This document shows positions 51,541-60,312 of a stretch of DNA of 64,000 nucleotides, in pieces. The notes under the pieces were generated by a model that was not told the origin of the DNA, ran no database searches, and saw only the letters and a program-made list of their open reading frames with translations. The stretch's first letter is position 1; each line of letters begins with the position of its first letter. The position numbers and the translations under genes were made by a program. Location of the stretch: positions 124,001-188,000 of the forward strand of contig JAEFAR010000001.1 in the NCBI GenBank assembly GCA_016287675.1, written 5' to 3'. This DNA is from Lachnospiraceae bacterium. GTDB lineage: Bacteria > Bacillota > Clostridia > Lachnospirales > Lachnospiraceae.

Positions 51541-52458
51541 ATGAAAAATAATATTTTTAAACTGTTGGGCGTGTTTTGCGCAGTTGTTGTGTTTTTTGTT
51601 GGAACAGTCGTTGGGGGAATAAAACTATATATGAAGCGACATGACGCAATTCCTAAACCTGTTCCTCCCGACGGAGAAAATGTAATGGGTGATGAGGGGG
51701 AAAGTACTTACAACAAGCGTTTTCCCTTTTTAAAATGGAATGAGTGTACATATAATGCTACGAATGGGCGAGATAATCGTTGTATTGGAAAAAAAATAGG
51801 CAGTACGACCCTGACTTATTCAGGGGAAAGTACTGTAGCGGACATCTATGAAATAGAGGGCATATCGTCGGATCTTTCTTTATTGATCAGGTTTGAAAAC
51901 GACTTGGATTATTATGTTTATGCTACTGATGGTTATGAAACTGATTCATGGGGGGGATTTTTAAAAGGCGCCAATATATTATCATACATGGAGGTGAACA
52001 AAGTCACTTTTCAGCATGGAATGTATAACATGATTTCTGATGAAGAAGTTGAGACACAGGAATTTCTTAAAAGCCTGAATCTAAATGATGACCATAAGAT
52101 ATTCTATTATGAGGAGGTTCCGTCAAGCTTTTTTGAGAGTACAGAATTTGAAGAACTATTGGACATTTTTGATAAAAAAAATCGTGAAATAGATAATAAA
52201 ACATATTCTTCGGAAAATACTGAGTTCTTTAAAAATAATAGGCTTGGAAAAGAAATAATGAGTGCATCCGTTAATTATACACTGTTTGGCGAGAATAATT
52301 ATTCTATTAAAGTATACAGTGGAGGATTTATAGCAACAAATATTGGCGGTGGCCGAGGGAAACTGATTTATATTGGCAGAGAAGAAGTAAAAGAAATAGA
52401 GAGCAGCATGAAAGAAAAAATAGCGTTTAAAAAAGAATTTGTTGGTTTCAATTGGTAA
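51541..52458 (+). CDS. Hypothetical membrane-anchored protein, AT-rich
   Basis: 305 residues: N-terminal transmembrane helix (~8-30) and a mostly polar outside domain with many Asp/Glu/Asn. No motif recognised. Codon use is markedly AT-rich compared with secDF or opp, as in the following protease gene, suggesting a shared foreign origin. GAGGAGGCGG precedes the start. It ends 14 bases before the protease gene, so the two form a pair, perhaps protease and membrane partner or inhibitor. Confidence 0.65.
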   Translation: MKNNIFKLLGVFCAVVVFFVGTVVGGIKLYMKRHDAIPKPVPPDGENVMGDEGESTYNKRFPFLKWNECTYNATNGRDNRCIGKKIGSTTLTYSGESTVADIYEIEGISSDLSLLIRFENDLDYYVYATDGYETDSWGGFLKGANILSYMEVNKVTFQHGMYNMISDEEVETQEFLKSLNLNDDHKIFYYEEVPSSFFESTEFEELLDIFDKKNREIDNKTYSSENTEFFKNNRLGKEIMSASVNYTLFGENNYSIKVYSGGFIATNIGGGRGKLIYIGREEVKEIESSMKEKIAFKKEFVGFNW

Positions 52459-52472
52459 ACGAGGTGACGAGT

Positions 52473-53387
52473 ATGAAGATTAAAAAAACGATATTTGTTA
52501 TTTTTCTTGCTTTTGTTCTGACAATAAATTATTCAGAACATGTTTATGCTTATGGCGACGTAGAATATGATAAACAAATTGATTATAATGATTATTATTG
52601 CAGAATAGATCTTTCAACGGGAGAGGAATCACTTGTATTAAAGAGAAGCGTGCGTTCTGATGGAAATAGAAAAACGCAGGCTACCAGTAGCTTTTGCCCG
52701 AATAACGAAAAGCATGGAGTGTCTATTACGTCGATTATAGGCGAAGATGATAGAACACAGATTTCTGATACATCAGAGTTTCCCTATTCTGCGATAGCCA
52801 GAATTGAAATGACTTTTACTGATGGAAGTGTAAGCATTGGTACAGGATTCATGGTATCAAAGAATGTAATGCTGACGGCAGCACATTGCTTTTTTAGCAA
52901 AAATAATTCGGATGCACGTATCTCAACAATGAAGGCGAATCTTGGTCAAAATGGAGAGGATGTATTAGCAACTGCTAATGGGAAAGAATTATATGTATGC
53001 GCCAATTATAAATATTTTGGAGACAGTGTGCAAGATGATTACGCTATAGTTGTTTTGGACGCTGATGTTGGAAATACAACGGGATGGTTTGGTTTGGGGA
53101 CAAAGGGCGATCTTATGTTGAAGTTAACAAAGATGACTATAGCAGGCTATCCCGGAGATAAAGAACCTGGTACAATGTGGAAAGCTACAGGTAAAATCAC
53201 AGAAGTTTCGAGGTTTGAAATTAGACATGAAATTGATATGAAGGGAGGACAAAGCGGGTCTCCTATGTATAGTAAAGATGTAGTATATGGTATAAATGTC
53301 GCGGAAAGTGATACAATAAATTTTGGAAGAAGGATGACACAAGAAGTAATAGACTGGCTTATAGACAAGGAATTTATAGAAAAATAA
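52473..53387 (+). CDS. Secreted trypsin-like serine protease (V8/S1B type)
   Basis: 304 residues from ATG 52473, which has GAGGTGACG upstream; the reading 21 bases earlier lacks one. Signal peptide ~1-27, a pro-region to ~100, then the chymotrypsin-fold domain with H138 in MLTAAHCFF, D189 in QDDYAIVVLD and S261 in KGGQSGSPMY. The arrangement fits glutamyl endopeptidase-like enzymes. No C-terminal anchor, so it is released or retained by its partner. AT-rich codon use matches the preceding gene. Confidence 0.85.
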   Translation: MKIKKTIFVIFLAFVLTINYSEHVYAYGDVEYDKQIDYNDYYCRIDLSTGEESLVLKRSVRSDGNRKTQATSSFCPNNEKHGVSITSIIGEDDRTQISDTSEFPYSAIARIEMTFTDGSVSIGTGFMVSKNVMLTAAHCFFSKNNSDARISTMKANLGQNGEDVLATANGKELYVCANYKYFGDSVQDDYAIVVLDADVGNTTGWFGLGTKGDLMLKLTKMTIAGYPGDKEPGTMWKATGKITEVSRFEIRHEIDMKGGQSGSPMYSKDVVYGINVAESDTINFGRRMTQEVIDWLIDKEFIEK

Positions 53388-53564
53388 GCGAAATAGTCTA
53401 TTGGTTGTTTAATACTGGGTGACAAGATGAAAACGGATGTTTCAATCTTGGACATTAGAATGCTGCTCTCTGTAAAATAAGGAAGCCTTTAAAAATGATA
53501 TGTACCCAGAATCCTGGACACATATTAATGAACCAGGCTGAACACATTATTATTTTAAAAATAT

Positions 53565-53590
53565 CCCGCCCCTTTCAGGGCGGGTTTTTT
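53565..53590. terminator. Terminator between the protease and phosphofructokinase genes
   Basis: Perfect stem CCCGCCC (53565-53571) / GGGCGGG (53578-53584) followed by six T's; A-rich bases to the left make it plausible on both strands. Confidence 0.88.
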
Positions 53591-53594
53591 GATA

Positions 53595-54851
53595 CTATAA
53601 CAGATCCTGATATCCTTTTCTGTACAAATGTCTCGGTATACCGTCTACCATGATGGGAGCCACGTCGCCCTGGATCAAAGGACGGACGTAGGTGATGAAT
53701 TCGTTGGTGACGTACGTTCCGTCGGGGGTGATCCACTCTCGTGGAACGAGGCGCTCGTCATTGGCGATCTTGTGTACATCTTTGACTTCAGTGCCTGCCT
53801 GATAGGGATCGTCGGAGAGGCGCTTGATAACAACCATCTTTCCGCTGTCGCCCTCATCTGCGGCCTTCATGGCAGCACCGCCCACTTCGTAGGCTTCGAG
53901 GATGTCGATACGGGAAGCGCAGTGGCTTGCGGAACGCTGCAGGGTGGAAAGCTCGATGGCTCTGGTCTTGCAGCCTATCTCTTTTGAAAGGACATTACAA
54001 AGGTATCTGGCTGTTCCGGTGAGCTGCTTGTGACCGAAAGCGTCCACGTAATCGGAGTACTCATCCATTTCGCAGATGTATTTTCCGTCTGCGGTATGTA
54101 TGCCTTCTGAAACAGCGATGACAACAGAAGCTTTTTTCTTTAACAGTTCCTTTGCCTTTGCCACAAATGTGGGGATGTCAAAAGGCAGTTCCGGAAGATA
54201 GATGGCATCGGGACCGTCGCAATCCTCGCCTTTGGCAAGAACGGATGCACCTGTGAGCCAGCCTGCATTTCTGCCCATGATCTCTATGATCAGTATCTGG
54301 CCGTGCTTTGTTTCAAGACTCCAGCCGTCCCGGATGATCTCTTTTACTGAAGTTCCGATGTACTTTGCGGCGGAACCGTAGCCCGGGGTGTGATCCGTGA
54401 GAGCCAGATCGTTATCTATTGTCTTCGGACAGCCGACAAAACGTATGTCAGAGCCGGAAATGATGGCGTAATCGGACAGCTTCTTTATGGTGTCCATGGA
54501 GTCGTTGCCTCCGATGTAAATGAAGCAGTCAACCTGAAGGTCGTCAAGGATCTTGAAGATCTTTTCGTAAACCTCTTTATTCTCGTTTATTGTGGGGAGT
54601 TTGTAACGGCATGTCCCCAGGTAAGCGGAAGGAGTGCGCTTAAGAAGCTCTGCGTCAAGACCGGACTGGATGTGTTCGGAGAGATCGATGTACCTTCCCT
54701 CCAAAAGTCCCTGAACCCCGTGAAGCATTCCGTAAACTGTTTTGTACCCTCTGTCAATGGCTGTTCTGAAAACGCCTGCCAGCGAGGAATTGATTGCCGC
54801 CGTGGGTCCTCCCGACTGTCCCACGATCACATTTCGTTTCTTTTTCTCCAT
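53595..54851 (-). CDS. pfp: 6-phosphofructokinase, probably pyrophosphate-dependent
   Basis: Phosphorylates fructose 6-phosphate in glycolysis. N-terminal VGQSGGPTAAINSSL, GGNDS (114-118) and PKTIDND (142-148), with catalytic Asp in TIDND, then MGRNAGW. Asp at the second position after GG (D117) and Lys at K143 replace the two Gly of ATP enzymes, the pattern known for PPi-dependent PFKs. Length of 418 fits the clostridial group. GGAGGATGT precedes the start. An 8-bp hairpin, TTTTCGTT / AACGAAAA (54865-54884), lies in its leader. PPi use is inferred from the two residues. Confidence 0.88.
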   Translation of the reverse strand: MEKKKRNVIVGQSGGPTAAINSSLAGVFRTAIDRGYKTVYGMLHGVQGLLEGRYIDLSEHIQSGLDAELLKRTPSAYLGTCRYKLPTINENKEVYEKIFKILDDLQVDCFIYIGGNDSMDTIKKLSDYAIISGSDIRFVGCPKTIDNDLALTDHTPGYGSAAKYIGTSVKEIIRDGWSLETKHGQILIIEIMGRNAGWLTGASVLAKGEDCDGPDAIYLPELPFDIPTFVAKAKELLKKKASVVIAVSEGIHTADGKYICEMDEYSDYVDAFGHKQLTGTARYLCNVLSKEIGCKTRAIELSTLQRSASHCASRIDILEAYEVGGAAMKAADEGDSGKMVVIKRLSDDPYQAGTEVKDVHKIANDERLVPREWITPDGTYVTNEFITYVRPLIQGDVAPIMVDGIPRHLYRKGYQDLL

Positions 54852-54976
54852 ACATCCTCCGTCCTTTTCGTTCGGAAACGAAAAATTAGAAAATTTGAAT
54901 TAAGTGAAGGTTAATTCTGACAATCTATACTTTACCAAATTTAATTGCGATTTTCAATAACGAAAAAGGGATGTGC

Positions 54977-55005
54977 TTCACATAAAAATCAAAAAATGCT
55001 ATAAT
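54977..55005 (+). promoter_or_regulatory. Predicted promoter of the DUF308 gene
   Basis: TTCACA (54977-54982), 17-bp spacer, TATAAT (55000-55005), 42 bases before the ATG. Confidence 0.5.
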
Positions 55006-55047
55006 CAGAAAAACAGGGTGACCTGAAAACATTTGGGAGGTATCAAA

Positions 55048-55560
55048 ATGTCTAAGTTTCTTAAAAGCATTATTGCCAACAAACTGATCGTTGCATTGTT
55101 CAGCATTGTGCTGGGTGTGCTGCTGCTCATCATGCAGGGCGGAGTACTTGCCACGATAGTTAAAATGGCCGCGCTTCTTTGCATTATCGCAGGAGCGGTG
55201 GGGATCGTTTTTTTCCTTATAAAGAAGAACCGTTCCACTACATCCTTGGCATGTTCCGTCATTGTCCTTGCCATCGGCATTCTGTTCTTTGTAAGACCTG
55301 ACATCATCGTAAACATCTTCCCCATTATTCTGGGTGTTTATCTCGTTGTTGAAGGACTTACGAATGTACTTGCGGCATTGCAGCACAAGAAGAGCAACAG
55401 TTTTCTTGTGGGGCTGATCCTCGGTGTGTTGACGTTACTTGTGGGCCTTTTCCTGATCTTCAGAGCAGGTACGGTCATGAACATTGTTGCGATCGTTGCG
55501 GGCATCAGCCTTATCGTTAACGGACTCACGGATCTTTTTACATTAAGGGCATTTAAATAG
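55048..55560 (+). CDS. DUF308 (HdeD-like) membrane protein
   Basis: 170 residues with six hydrophobic helices in three related pairs, as usual for DUF308: GVLLLIMQGG, GILFFVRPDIIVNIFPIILG and GLFLIFRAGTVMNIVAIVAG. I start at 55048 because GGGAGGT lies upstream of it. Monocistronic, with a promoter and a terminator. HdeD of E. coli is linked to acid resistance; the function here is unknown. Confidence 0.82.
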   Translation: MSKFLKSIIANKLIVALFSIVLGVLLLIMQGGVLATIVKMAALLCIIAGAVGIVFFLIKKNRSTTSLACSVIVLAIGILFFVRPDIIVNIFPIILGVYLVVEGLTNVLAALQHKKSNSFLVGLILGVLTLLVGLFLIFRAGTVMNIVAIVAGISLIVNGLTDLFTLRAFK

Positions 55561-55572
55561 AGCGGTTTAAAG

Positions 55573-55614
55573 GCTCCGGGGCAAATGAAACGCTTCGGAG
55601 CTTTTTCTTTTTTT
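55573..55614 (+). terminator. Terminator of the DUF308 gene
   Basis: GCTCCGGGGC with GCTTCGGAGC (two G-U pairs) around AAATGAAAC, followed by TTTTTCTTTTTTT. Confidence 0.8.
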
Positions 55615-55634
55615 GATCATCAAAGGACACATAT

Positions 55635-56117
55635 ATGGGTAAGAAAGAAGTAAAGACCAATGCGATGCGCATCCTTGACTCCATGGGGATCGAATACAGG
55701 CATATGGAATACGAATGCAAAGAATTTACGGACGGAAGTCAGATCGCCGATACACTGGGGCTGCCACATGAAAGGGTGTTCAAGACCCTGGTTACTGTGG
55801 GAGCCGACAAGAATTACTACGTGTTCGTGCTGCCGATAGAAAGGGAACTTGATCTTAAAAAATGCGCAAAGGCAGTGGGTGTAAAGAACATAGAACTGAT
55901 CCCCGTAAAGGACATAAACAAAGTCACGGGTTACATCAGAGGGGGCACCACCTCCATCGGGATGAAGAAGAAATATGTTACAAAGGTCTCGGAAGAGGCA
56001 AAGAACTACGAAACTGTTTTTGTAAGCGGTGGAAGGATCGGATCCCAGCTGGAGATCGCACCTGCCGATCTGCTTAAAGCTGACGAGGGAGAATACGCCG
56101 ATTTTACAAAGGATTAG
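55635..56117 (+). CDS. ybaK: Cys-tRNA(Pro)/Cys-tRNA(Cys) deacylase YbaK type
   Basis: Editing hydrolase that clears mischarged aminoacyl-tRNA in trans. The key lysine lies in VFKTLVT, and the GGTTSIGMKKK loop corresponds to the family GGxSPxGxKK motif; VSGGRIGSQLEIAPADL is the conserved end. 160 residues, normal. Start follows AAAGGACAC. Confidence 0.92.
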   Translation: MGKKEVKTNAMRILDSMGIEYRHMEYECKEFTDGSQIADTLGLPHERVFKTLVTVGADKNYYVFVLPIERELDLKKCAKAVGVKNIELIPVKDINKVTGYIRGGTTSIGMKKKYVTKVSEEAKNYETVFVSGGRIGSQLEIAPADLLKADEGEYADFTKD

Positions 56118-56140
56118 CTTTGTTAATTTAATAACGCCTC

Positions 56141-56169
56141 TTACATTTTTTTTAATATTGTGCTATACT
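56141..56169 (+). promoter_or_regulatory. Predicted promoter of the carD-like gene
   Basis: TTACAT (56141-56146), 17-bp spacer, TATACT (56164-56169), 45 bases before the GTG start. Confidence 0.5.
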
Positions 56170-56213
56170 TTACTTTAGGAGAACTTCGGGGTTTGGAAAG
56201 GAATCGGTGAAAG

Positions 56214-56726
56214 GTGTTTAATAAAGGCGATTTAGTTCAATATGGTAATAACGGAGTCTGTAAAGTGGAAGACATCGTTAAGGGGATGCCGGGTCTTAAT
56301 AACGACACGGAATACTACATTATGGTCCCGATAAACAACAGGAATAATGTAATATACCTACCGACAGACAACGAAAAAGCAAAAGTCCGACCTGTCCTAA
56401 AAGAGGATGAGGTTAAAACGGTGCTGGATGGGATAGACAGCTTGACGGAATACGTTATAGACAATGAAAAGCAATGCGAGATAGTCTATAAAGAAGCTAT
56501 TTACTCACTGGACTGTACCAAATGGATGGAGTTGTTGAAAACCTTATGTGTGCGCAAGCAGACAAGAGCACTCAGCGGCAAAAAAGTTACTTCTACGGAT
56601 GAAAGATATTTCAAAAATGTTTCCGCTAAACTGACTGAAGAACTTGGAGTTACTCTCGGGCAGGAAGAAGCCGAGAAGCAGATCAGTCATGTCATTGAAA
56701 TTTTCGAAGGTTGCGTTTCTCTTTAA
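56214..56726 (+). CDS. CarD/CdnL-family transcription regulator
   Basis: 170 residues. The N-terminal FNKGDLVQYGNNGVCKVEDI is the Tudor-like RNA-polymerase-interaction domain of CarD; the rest (from ~65) is the helical domain that contacts promoter DNA. Start is GTG with AAAGGA about 11 bases upstream. Members stabilise open promoter complexes; in Lachnospiraceae several small CarD paralogs occur. No operon partner. Confidence 0.85.
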   Translation: MFNKGDLVQYGNNGVCKVEDIVKGMPGLNNDTEYYIMVPINNRNNVIYLPTDNEKAKVRPVLKEDEVKTVLDGIDSLTEYVIDNEKQCEIVYKEAIYSLDCTKWMELLKTLCVRKQTRALSGKKVTSTDERYFKNVSAKLTEELGVTLGQEEAEKQISHVIEIFEGCVSL

Positions 56727-56781
56727 TACAGCACAAATTTTCCGACACATCAGAAAAATTTAATAAAGTTAATACTTCTAT

Positions 56782-56810
56782 TTGTTGTTTTTTGCGTCGC
56801 TGTGTATTAT
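56782..56810 (+). promoter_or_regulatory. Predicted promoter of the zinc-ribbon/DUF5685/DnaJ group
   Basis: TTGTTG (56782-56787), 17-bp spacer, TATTAT (56805-56810), 40 bases before the first start codon. Confidence 0.4.
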
Positions 56811-56850
56811 TCTGTGTATTTATAAGAATTTTACACGGAGGCGATTTTTT

Positions 56851-57282
56851 ATGAGGGAAAGAGGATTTTTCAGGAAACTGGGGGACAGTTTCCGAAGCTT
56901 TATGTACGGAAGGTACGGCCTGGACGGATTGGGCAAAGTGATACTGATCCTGGGAATCATTATCATGTTCGCATCGGGCTTTGTTCCGAATCTTTATGCT
57001 CGCAGGGGAATTGACCTGCTGGCCTGGGCTCTTATTATCTGGGAGTATTTCAGGATCTTCTCCACCAATCGAGAAAAGAGAGTAAGAGAGAACTACAGAT
57101 ACTATGCATTTCTCAATTCCGTAAAAGGGATATTCGGTGCGGGACCGGACGGCAATTACAGGTTTTTCAAGTGCCCCGGCTGCAAGAAGAAAGTGAAGGT
57201 TCCCAAACATCACGGAAAGATCGAGATCACCTGTCGCAATTGCGGTACCAGATTTATGGGTTATACCGGAAAGAGAAGATGA
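56851..57282 (+). CDS. Membrane protein with C-terminal zinc ribbon
   Basis: 143 residues: two hydrophobic helices (~28-48, ~53-70), then a cytoplasmic tail with a four-Cys zinc ribbon (C108, C111, C128, C131; KCPGC and CRNC). ACGGAGGCG precedes ATG 56851; the upstream extension has no site. First of three tightly spaced genes with the DUF5685 and DnaJ genes, which suggests a membrane-tethered folding or metal-handling role, not proven. Confidence 0.72.
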   Translation: MRERGFFRKLGDSFRSFMYGRYGLDGLGKVILILGIIIMFASGFVPNLYARRGIDLLAWALIIWEYFRIFSTNREKRVRENYRYYAFLNSVKGIFGAGPDGNYRFFKCPGCKKKVKVPKHHGKIEITCRNCGTRFMGYTGKRR

Positions 57283-57294
57283 TCGGGGAAAAGC

Positions 57295-58119
57295 ATGTTC
57301 GGATACGTAAACATAAACAAAAATGAATTAAAAGTCAAAGACTTTAACCTTTACAGGGCTTACTACTGCGGCGTGTGCCAGGCCTTAAGAAAGAGGCTGG
57401 GGACAGCGGGAAGACTTGCGCTGAGCTTCGATATGACTTTTCTGGCTGTTCTTCTTGACGGACTTTATGACCTTAATGCCGAAAAAAGGAAAAGAAGATG
57501 CGCCCCACATATGATCGCACCCCATAACAGTCTGGAAGGGGATGCATGCAGCTATGCGGCGGACATGAACATCCTTCTGGCATACGATAACCTTGAGGAC
57601 AAGTGGTACGATTCCAAGAATCCGGGGGCAAAGGCGGGAGCAATGCTTCTTAAAAGAAAACGCAACAGGCTGGCAAAGCTTTATCCCAGACAGGCAAAGG
57701 CGGTTGAGGACTACATTTCGAAGCTTCATGAGGCTGAAAAGGCAAGGAAAACGGATCTGGATGCGGTGGCCGGTCTTACGGGAGAAATGCTGGGAGAGAT
57801 CTTTTGCTTCAGGGAAGATGAATGGAGCGAGACACTTCGCAAACTGGGCTTTTTCACAGGAAAATTCATTTATCTTGCCGATGCCTTCGAAGATTACGAT
57901 GATGACAAAAAAAGCGGGAGCTACAATCCTTTCGTCCTTAACAATATCAATAAGGAAAAGGACGGCATGCGGATCCTGACGATGATGGCGGCCGAAGCGG
58001 CAAGAGCATTTGAAGCTCTGCCCATAGATAAAAATCTCGACATCCTGCGGAACATCATTTATTCGGGCATATGGGTACGGTTCAACAAAGAAGACGAAGG
58101 GGAAAACAAAAATGACTGA
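57295..58119 (+). CDS. DUF5685 family protein
   Basis: 274 residues. The start [20 protein letters not shown] and [15 protein letters not shown] match what I recall of DUF5685. All-helical, with Cys pairs near 24-27 and 64-80 (YYCGVC, RRC) and an Asp-rich [19 protein letters not shown] at ~200-218 that recalls prenyl-synthase folds. Function unknown. 12 bases after the zinc-ribbon gene and overlapping the DnaJ gene by 8 bases, so coregulation is clear. Confidence 0.75.
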   Translation: MFGYVNINKNELKVKDFNLYRAYYCGVCQALRKRLGTAGRLALSFDMTFLAVLLDGLYDLNAEKRKRRCAPHMIAPHNSLEGDACSYAADMNILLAYDNLEDKWYDSKNPGAKAGAMLLKRKRNRLAKLYPRQAKAVEDYISKLHEAEKARKTDLDAVAGLTGEMLGEIFCFREDEWSETLRKLGFFTGKFIYLADAFEDYDDDKKSGSYNPFVLNNINKEKDGMRILTMMAAEAARAFEALPIDKNLDILRNIIYSGIWVRFNKEDEGENKND

Positions 58120-58801
58120 TCCTTACAAGGTTCTCGGCGTTCCTCAAAACGCCGGGATGGATGATATAAAAAAACAATACAGAAATCTTTGCAGAAAGTA
58201 CCATCCTGATGCAAACATCAACAATCCGAACAAGGATCAGGCCGAAGAGAAGTTCAAGGAGATCCAGGCCGCCTACCACAGGATCGTTAAGGACAGGGAA
58301 CGTGGATACACAGGCGGTTATGATGACAGGACATCCGATGACCGGTCGGATCATTATGAGGATCCTTTCGGCTTTGGTTTTGACTTTGGCGGTTTCGGCG
58401 GATTCGGAAGACAGAGGAGCTCTTCTTACGGAAGTAACGAGACAAACTACGTAAATGCTGCGGCAAATTATGTTGCTGCAGGCAGATACAGGGAAGCGCT
58501 GAATGCACTCAGCAATGTGGATGTGAGTGATAGGACTGCGGACTGGTACTATTACGCTGCTATGGCAAATTCGGGACTCGGAAACAATGTGGCTGCTTTG
58601 GAGCATGCAAAGAGAGCTGCGGAAATGGATCCTTCCGATGCTAAATATGCAAGATTGCTTGATGCTCTGGAATCCGGCGGAAGATGGTACACAGACCAAA
58701 GAGCCGGTTATTCCGATTACAGCGGGGCAGGACGGATCTGTCTGTATTGCCTTGCTTTACAATGTTGTACGGGAGGCAGCGGATTTCTGTGCTGCTTATA
58801 A
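58112..58801 (+). CDS. J-domain protein with TPR-like and Cys-rich C-terminus
   Basis: 229 residues. A J domain (1-65) with intact HPD (31-33), a Gly/Phe-rich linker (~85-105), helical TPR-like repeats (~110-190), and a Cys-rich end ([13 protein letters not shown], then CC). It would activate a DnaK for a client group; coupled with the DUF5685 gene. Not the general DnaJ, which has a zinc-finger domain. Confidence 0.85.
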   Translation: MTDPYKVLGVPQNAGMDDIKKQYRNLCRKYHPDANINNPNKDQAEEKFKEIQAAYHRIVKDRERGYTGGYDDRTSDDRSDHYEDPFGFGFDFGGFGGFGRQRSSSYGSNETNYVNAAANYVAAGRYREALNALSNVDVSDRTADWYYYAAMANSGLGNNVAALEHAKRAAEMDPSDAKYARLLDALESGGRWYTDQRAGYSDYSGAGRICLYCLALQCCTGGSGFLCCL

Positions 58802-58838
58802 AAAATACGACCATGGAAAGACCATGGCCGTTTTTTTG
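58802..58838 (+). terminator. Terminator after the J-domain gene
   Basis: CCATGG / CCATGG stem around AAAGA with a flanking CG/CG pair, followed by seven T's. Confidence 0.7.
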
Positions 58839-58884
58839 TGCTCCGGTAGGCACGAAGCACGGCTAAAGGAGAACAACATATATT

Positions 58885-59223
58885 CTAACTGAATCGGAAG
58901 AGCGACCTGGTCGCTCTTTTTCTGCGTCTGTAAAGATAAACACGAAACTTTCCGTAGAGCTTGCGTACGTATGGATGAAGAAAGATCAGAAAGCACAGGA
59001 TGGAGAATACAAAAATTGTATTGAACAATGCGATCTGTGTGCTCGTGGTAATGGAAAAATAGTTTTCCGGGATCAGGATCTTAACATAAAGCATGCACAA
59101 AACCACGGTTCCTGCGATGACAGGGCGAAGATAGGAAAAATCCATCTCGTTAAGGGTGTAGAGCATTCGATAAAGGGTCATTCTTTGACGCAGGGAAAGA
59201 TTTGTTTTTATGAAAGCTTTCAT
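58885..59223 (-). CDS. Small two-helix membrane protein downstream of lysR
   Basis: 112 residues, two hydrophobic helices (~33-51 and ~64-82) and a very basic tail. No family recognised. AAAGGATG eight bases upstream supports the start, and it follows the LysR gene by 20 bases on the same strand. A plus-strand hairpin with a T tract (AGAGCGAC / GTCGCTCT, 58899-58922) lies inside its 3' end, so its 3' boundary is a little odd. Confidence 0.55.
   Translation of the reverse strand: MKAFIKTNLSLRQRMTLYRMLYTLNEMDFSYLRPVIAGTVVLCMLYVKILIPENYFSITTSTQIALFNTIFVFSILCFLIFLHPYVRKLYGKFRVYLYRRRKRATRSLFRFS
58899..58922 (+). terminator. Plus-strand hairpin with T tract inside a converging gene
   Basis: Perfect 8-bp stem AGAGCGAC / GTCGCTCT with loop CTG, then TTTTT. 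A back-up terminator for the J-domain unit that overlaps the end of the minus-strand gene. Confidence 0.6.
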
Positions 59224-59243
59224 TTTTTCATCCTTTCAACAGA

Positions 59244-60140
59244 TCATCTGTATACATCCAAAAAAGAATTAAGGGCTTTTGACTGAAGAGTGGTCTTGTT
59301 GTAGCAGAGGCCCACGCTTCTTTTTGAACCGCCCAGAGACAGGGGAAGTTCTTTCAGAGTTCCTTTTTTCAGATCTTCGGTGACAAATTCGCGGGCAACT
59401 GCCGCTATGCCTGCTCCGGAGATGGCAAATTCACGGAGGGAATCCGGACTCTCGCTGGCGGTGATGTAGGAGGGGAGGACCTGATTAAAATCCAGGATGG
59501 CATCTATATGATGCCTTGTATAGCTCCCTTCTTCAGGGAGAAAGAGGGCGCCCTGCTCAAAGATTTCTTTTGAACGGGAATTGATGCCCAGGGCTTCCTG
59601 CTTTTTTATGTAGTCGGGAGAGGCCACAAAGGTGTCCGTGAGTTTCATGATCTCCGTATACTCAAGCCTGTGGACGGAAGGGAGACGACTGATCAGGCCC
59701 ACGTCAAGGATCCCTTCCTCGACTTTTTCCATGATCTCATCGGATGAACCGAGAGTGATCTGGGGCTTCATGTTGGGAGAATGTTTTATGAATTCTTTTA
59801 GTTTGGGCATAAGAAGAAAACGGCATAAGGATGCGCTGGCACCGATCCTTAAGGTGCCAATGCCGAGGGAATTGATGCGCTCGATACATTTTTGTGCCTG
59901 ATCCAGGGAGTCAAAGGCCGTTTTGGTGTGTTCATAGAGCACGGCTCCTTCCTCTGTGAGCCTTACTCCGCGGGAATTTCTGATAAAAAGCTTCACTGAA
60001 AGACCCTCCTCAAGCTTTGAAAGACTGCGACTCACCGCAGGTTGACTGATCAATAGTTCTTTGGCGGCAGCCGAAAGATTGCCACGTTTAGCCACTGTAT
60101 TGAATACAAGATATGAAGTTAATGATGGTGCTTCCGACAT
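59244..60140 (-). CDS. LysR-family transcriptional regulator
   Basis: About 298 residues from ATG 60140, where GGAGG lies five bases upstream. Winged-helix N-terminus (FNTVAKRGNLSAAAKELLI then SQPAVSRSLSKLEEGLS) and a two-lobe effector domain from ~90. Divergent from a solute-binding protein gene, the usual arrangement for LysR targets; the ~170-bp gap has two inverted repeats. Effector unknown. Confidence 0.9.
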   Translation of the reverse strand: MSEAPSLTSYLVFNTVAKRGNLSAAAKELLISQPAVSRSLSKLEEGLSVKLFIRNSRGVRLTEEGAVLYEHTKTAFDSLDQAQKCIERINSLGIGTLRIGASASLCRFLLMPKLKEFIKHSPNMKPQITLGSSDEIMEKVEEGILDVGLISRLPSVHRLEYTEIMKLTDTFVASPDYIKKQEALGINSRSKEIFEQGALFLPEEGSYTRHHIDAILDFNQVLPSYITASESPDSLREFAISGAGIAAVAREFVTEDLKKGTLKELPLSLGGSKRSVGLCYNKTTLQSKALNSFLDVYR

Positions 60141-60149
60141 TTGTGCCTC

Positions 60150-60203
60150 CATAACCTAATGTTATGATATGCTGAATTAGTATGCAAAAAGATTATAGCA
60201 TAC
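60150..60203. promoter_or_regulatory. Inverted repeats in the LysR divergent region
   Basis: CATAAC-N5-GTTATG (60150-60166) and GTATGC-N12-GCATAC (60180-60203). The spacing and location suit LysR-type binding sites. Confidence 0.45.
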
Positions 60204-60249
60204 ACAAAAGGGGTGTGCAAGTACAATTGTGAAAAAAATGCGTAAAATA

Positions 60250-60278
60250 TTGACTTGTCTACCCTGCGGTGTTAAACT
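60250..60278 (+). promoter_or_regulatory. Predicted promoter of the solute-binding protein gene
   Basis: TTGACT (60250-60255), 17-bp spacer, TAAACT (60273-60278), 34 bases before the ATG. Confidence 0.5.
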
Positions 60279-60312
60279 TCAAAAATGCTTTACGAGAAGG
60301 GAAAGGTGTTAT

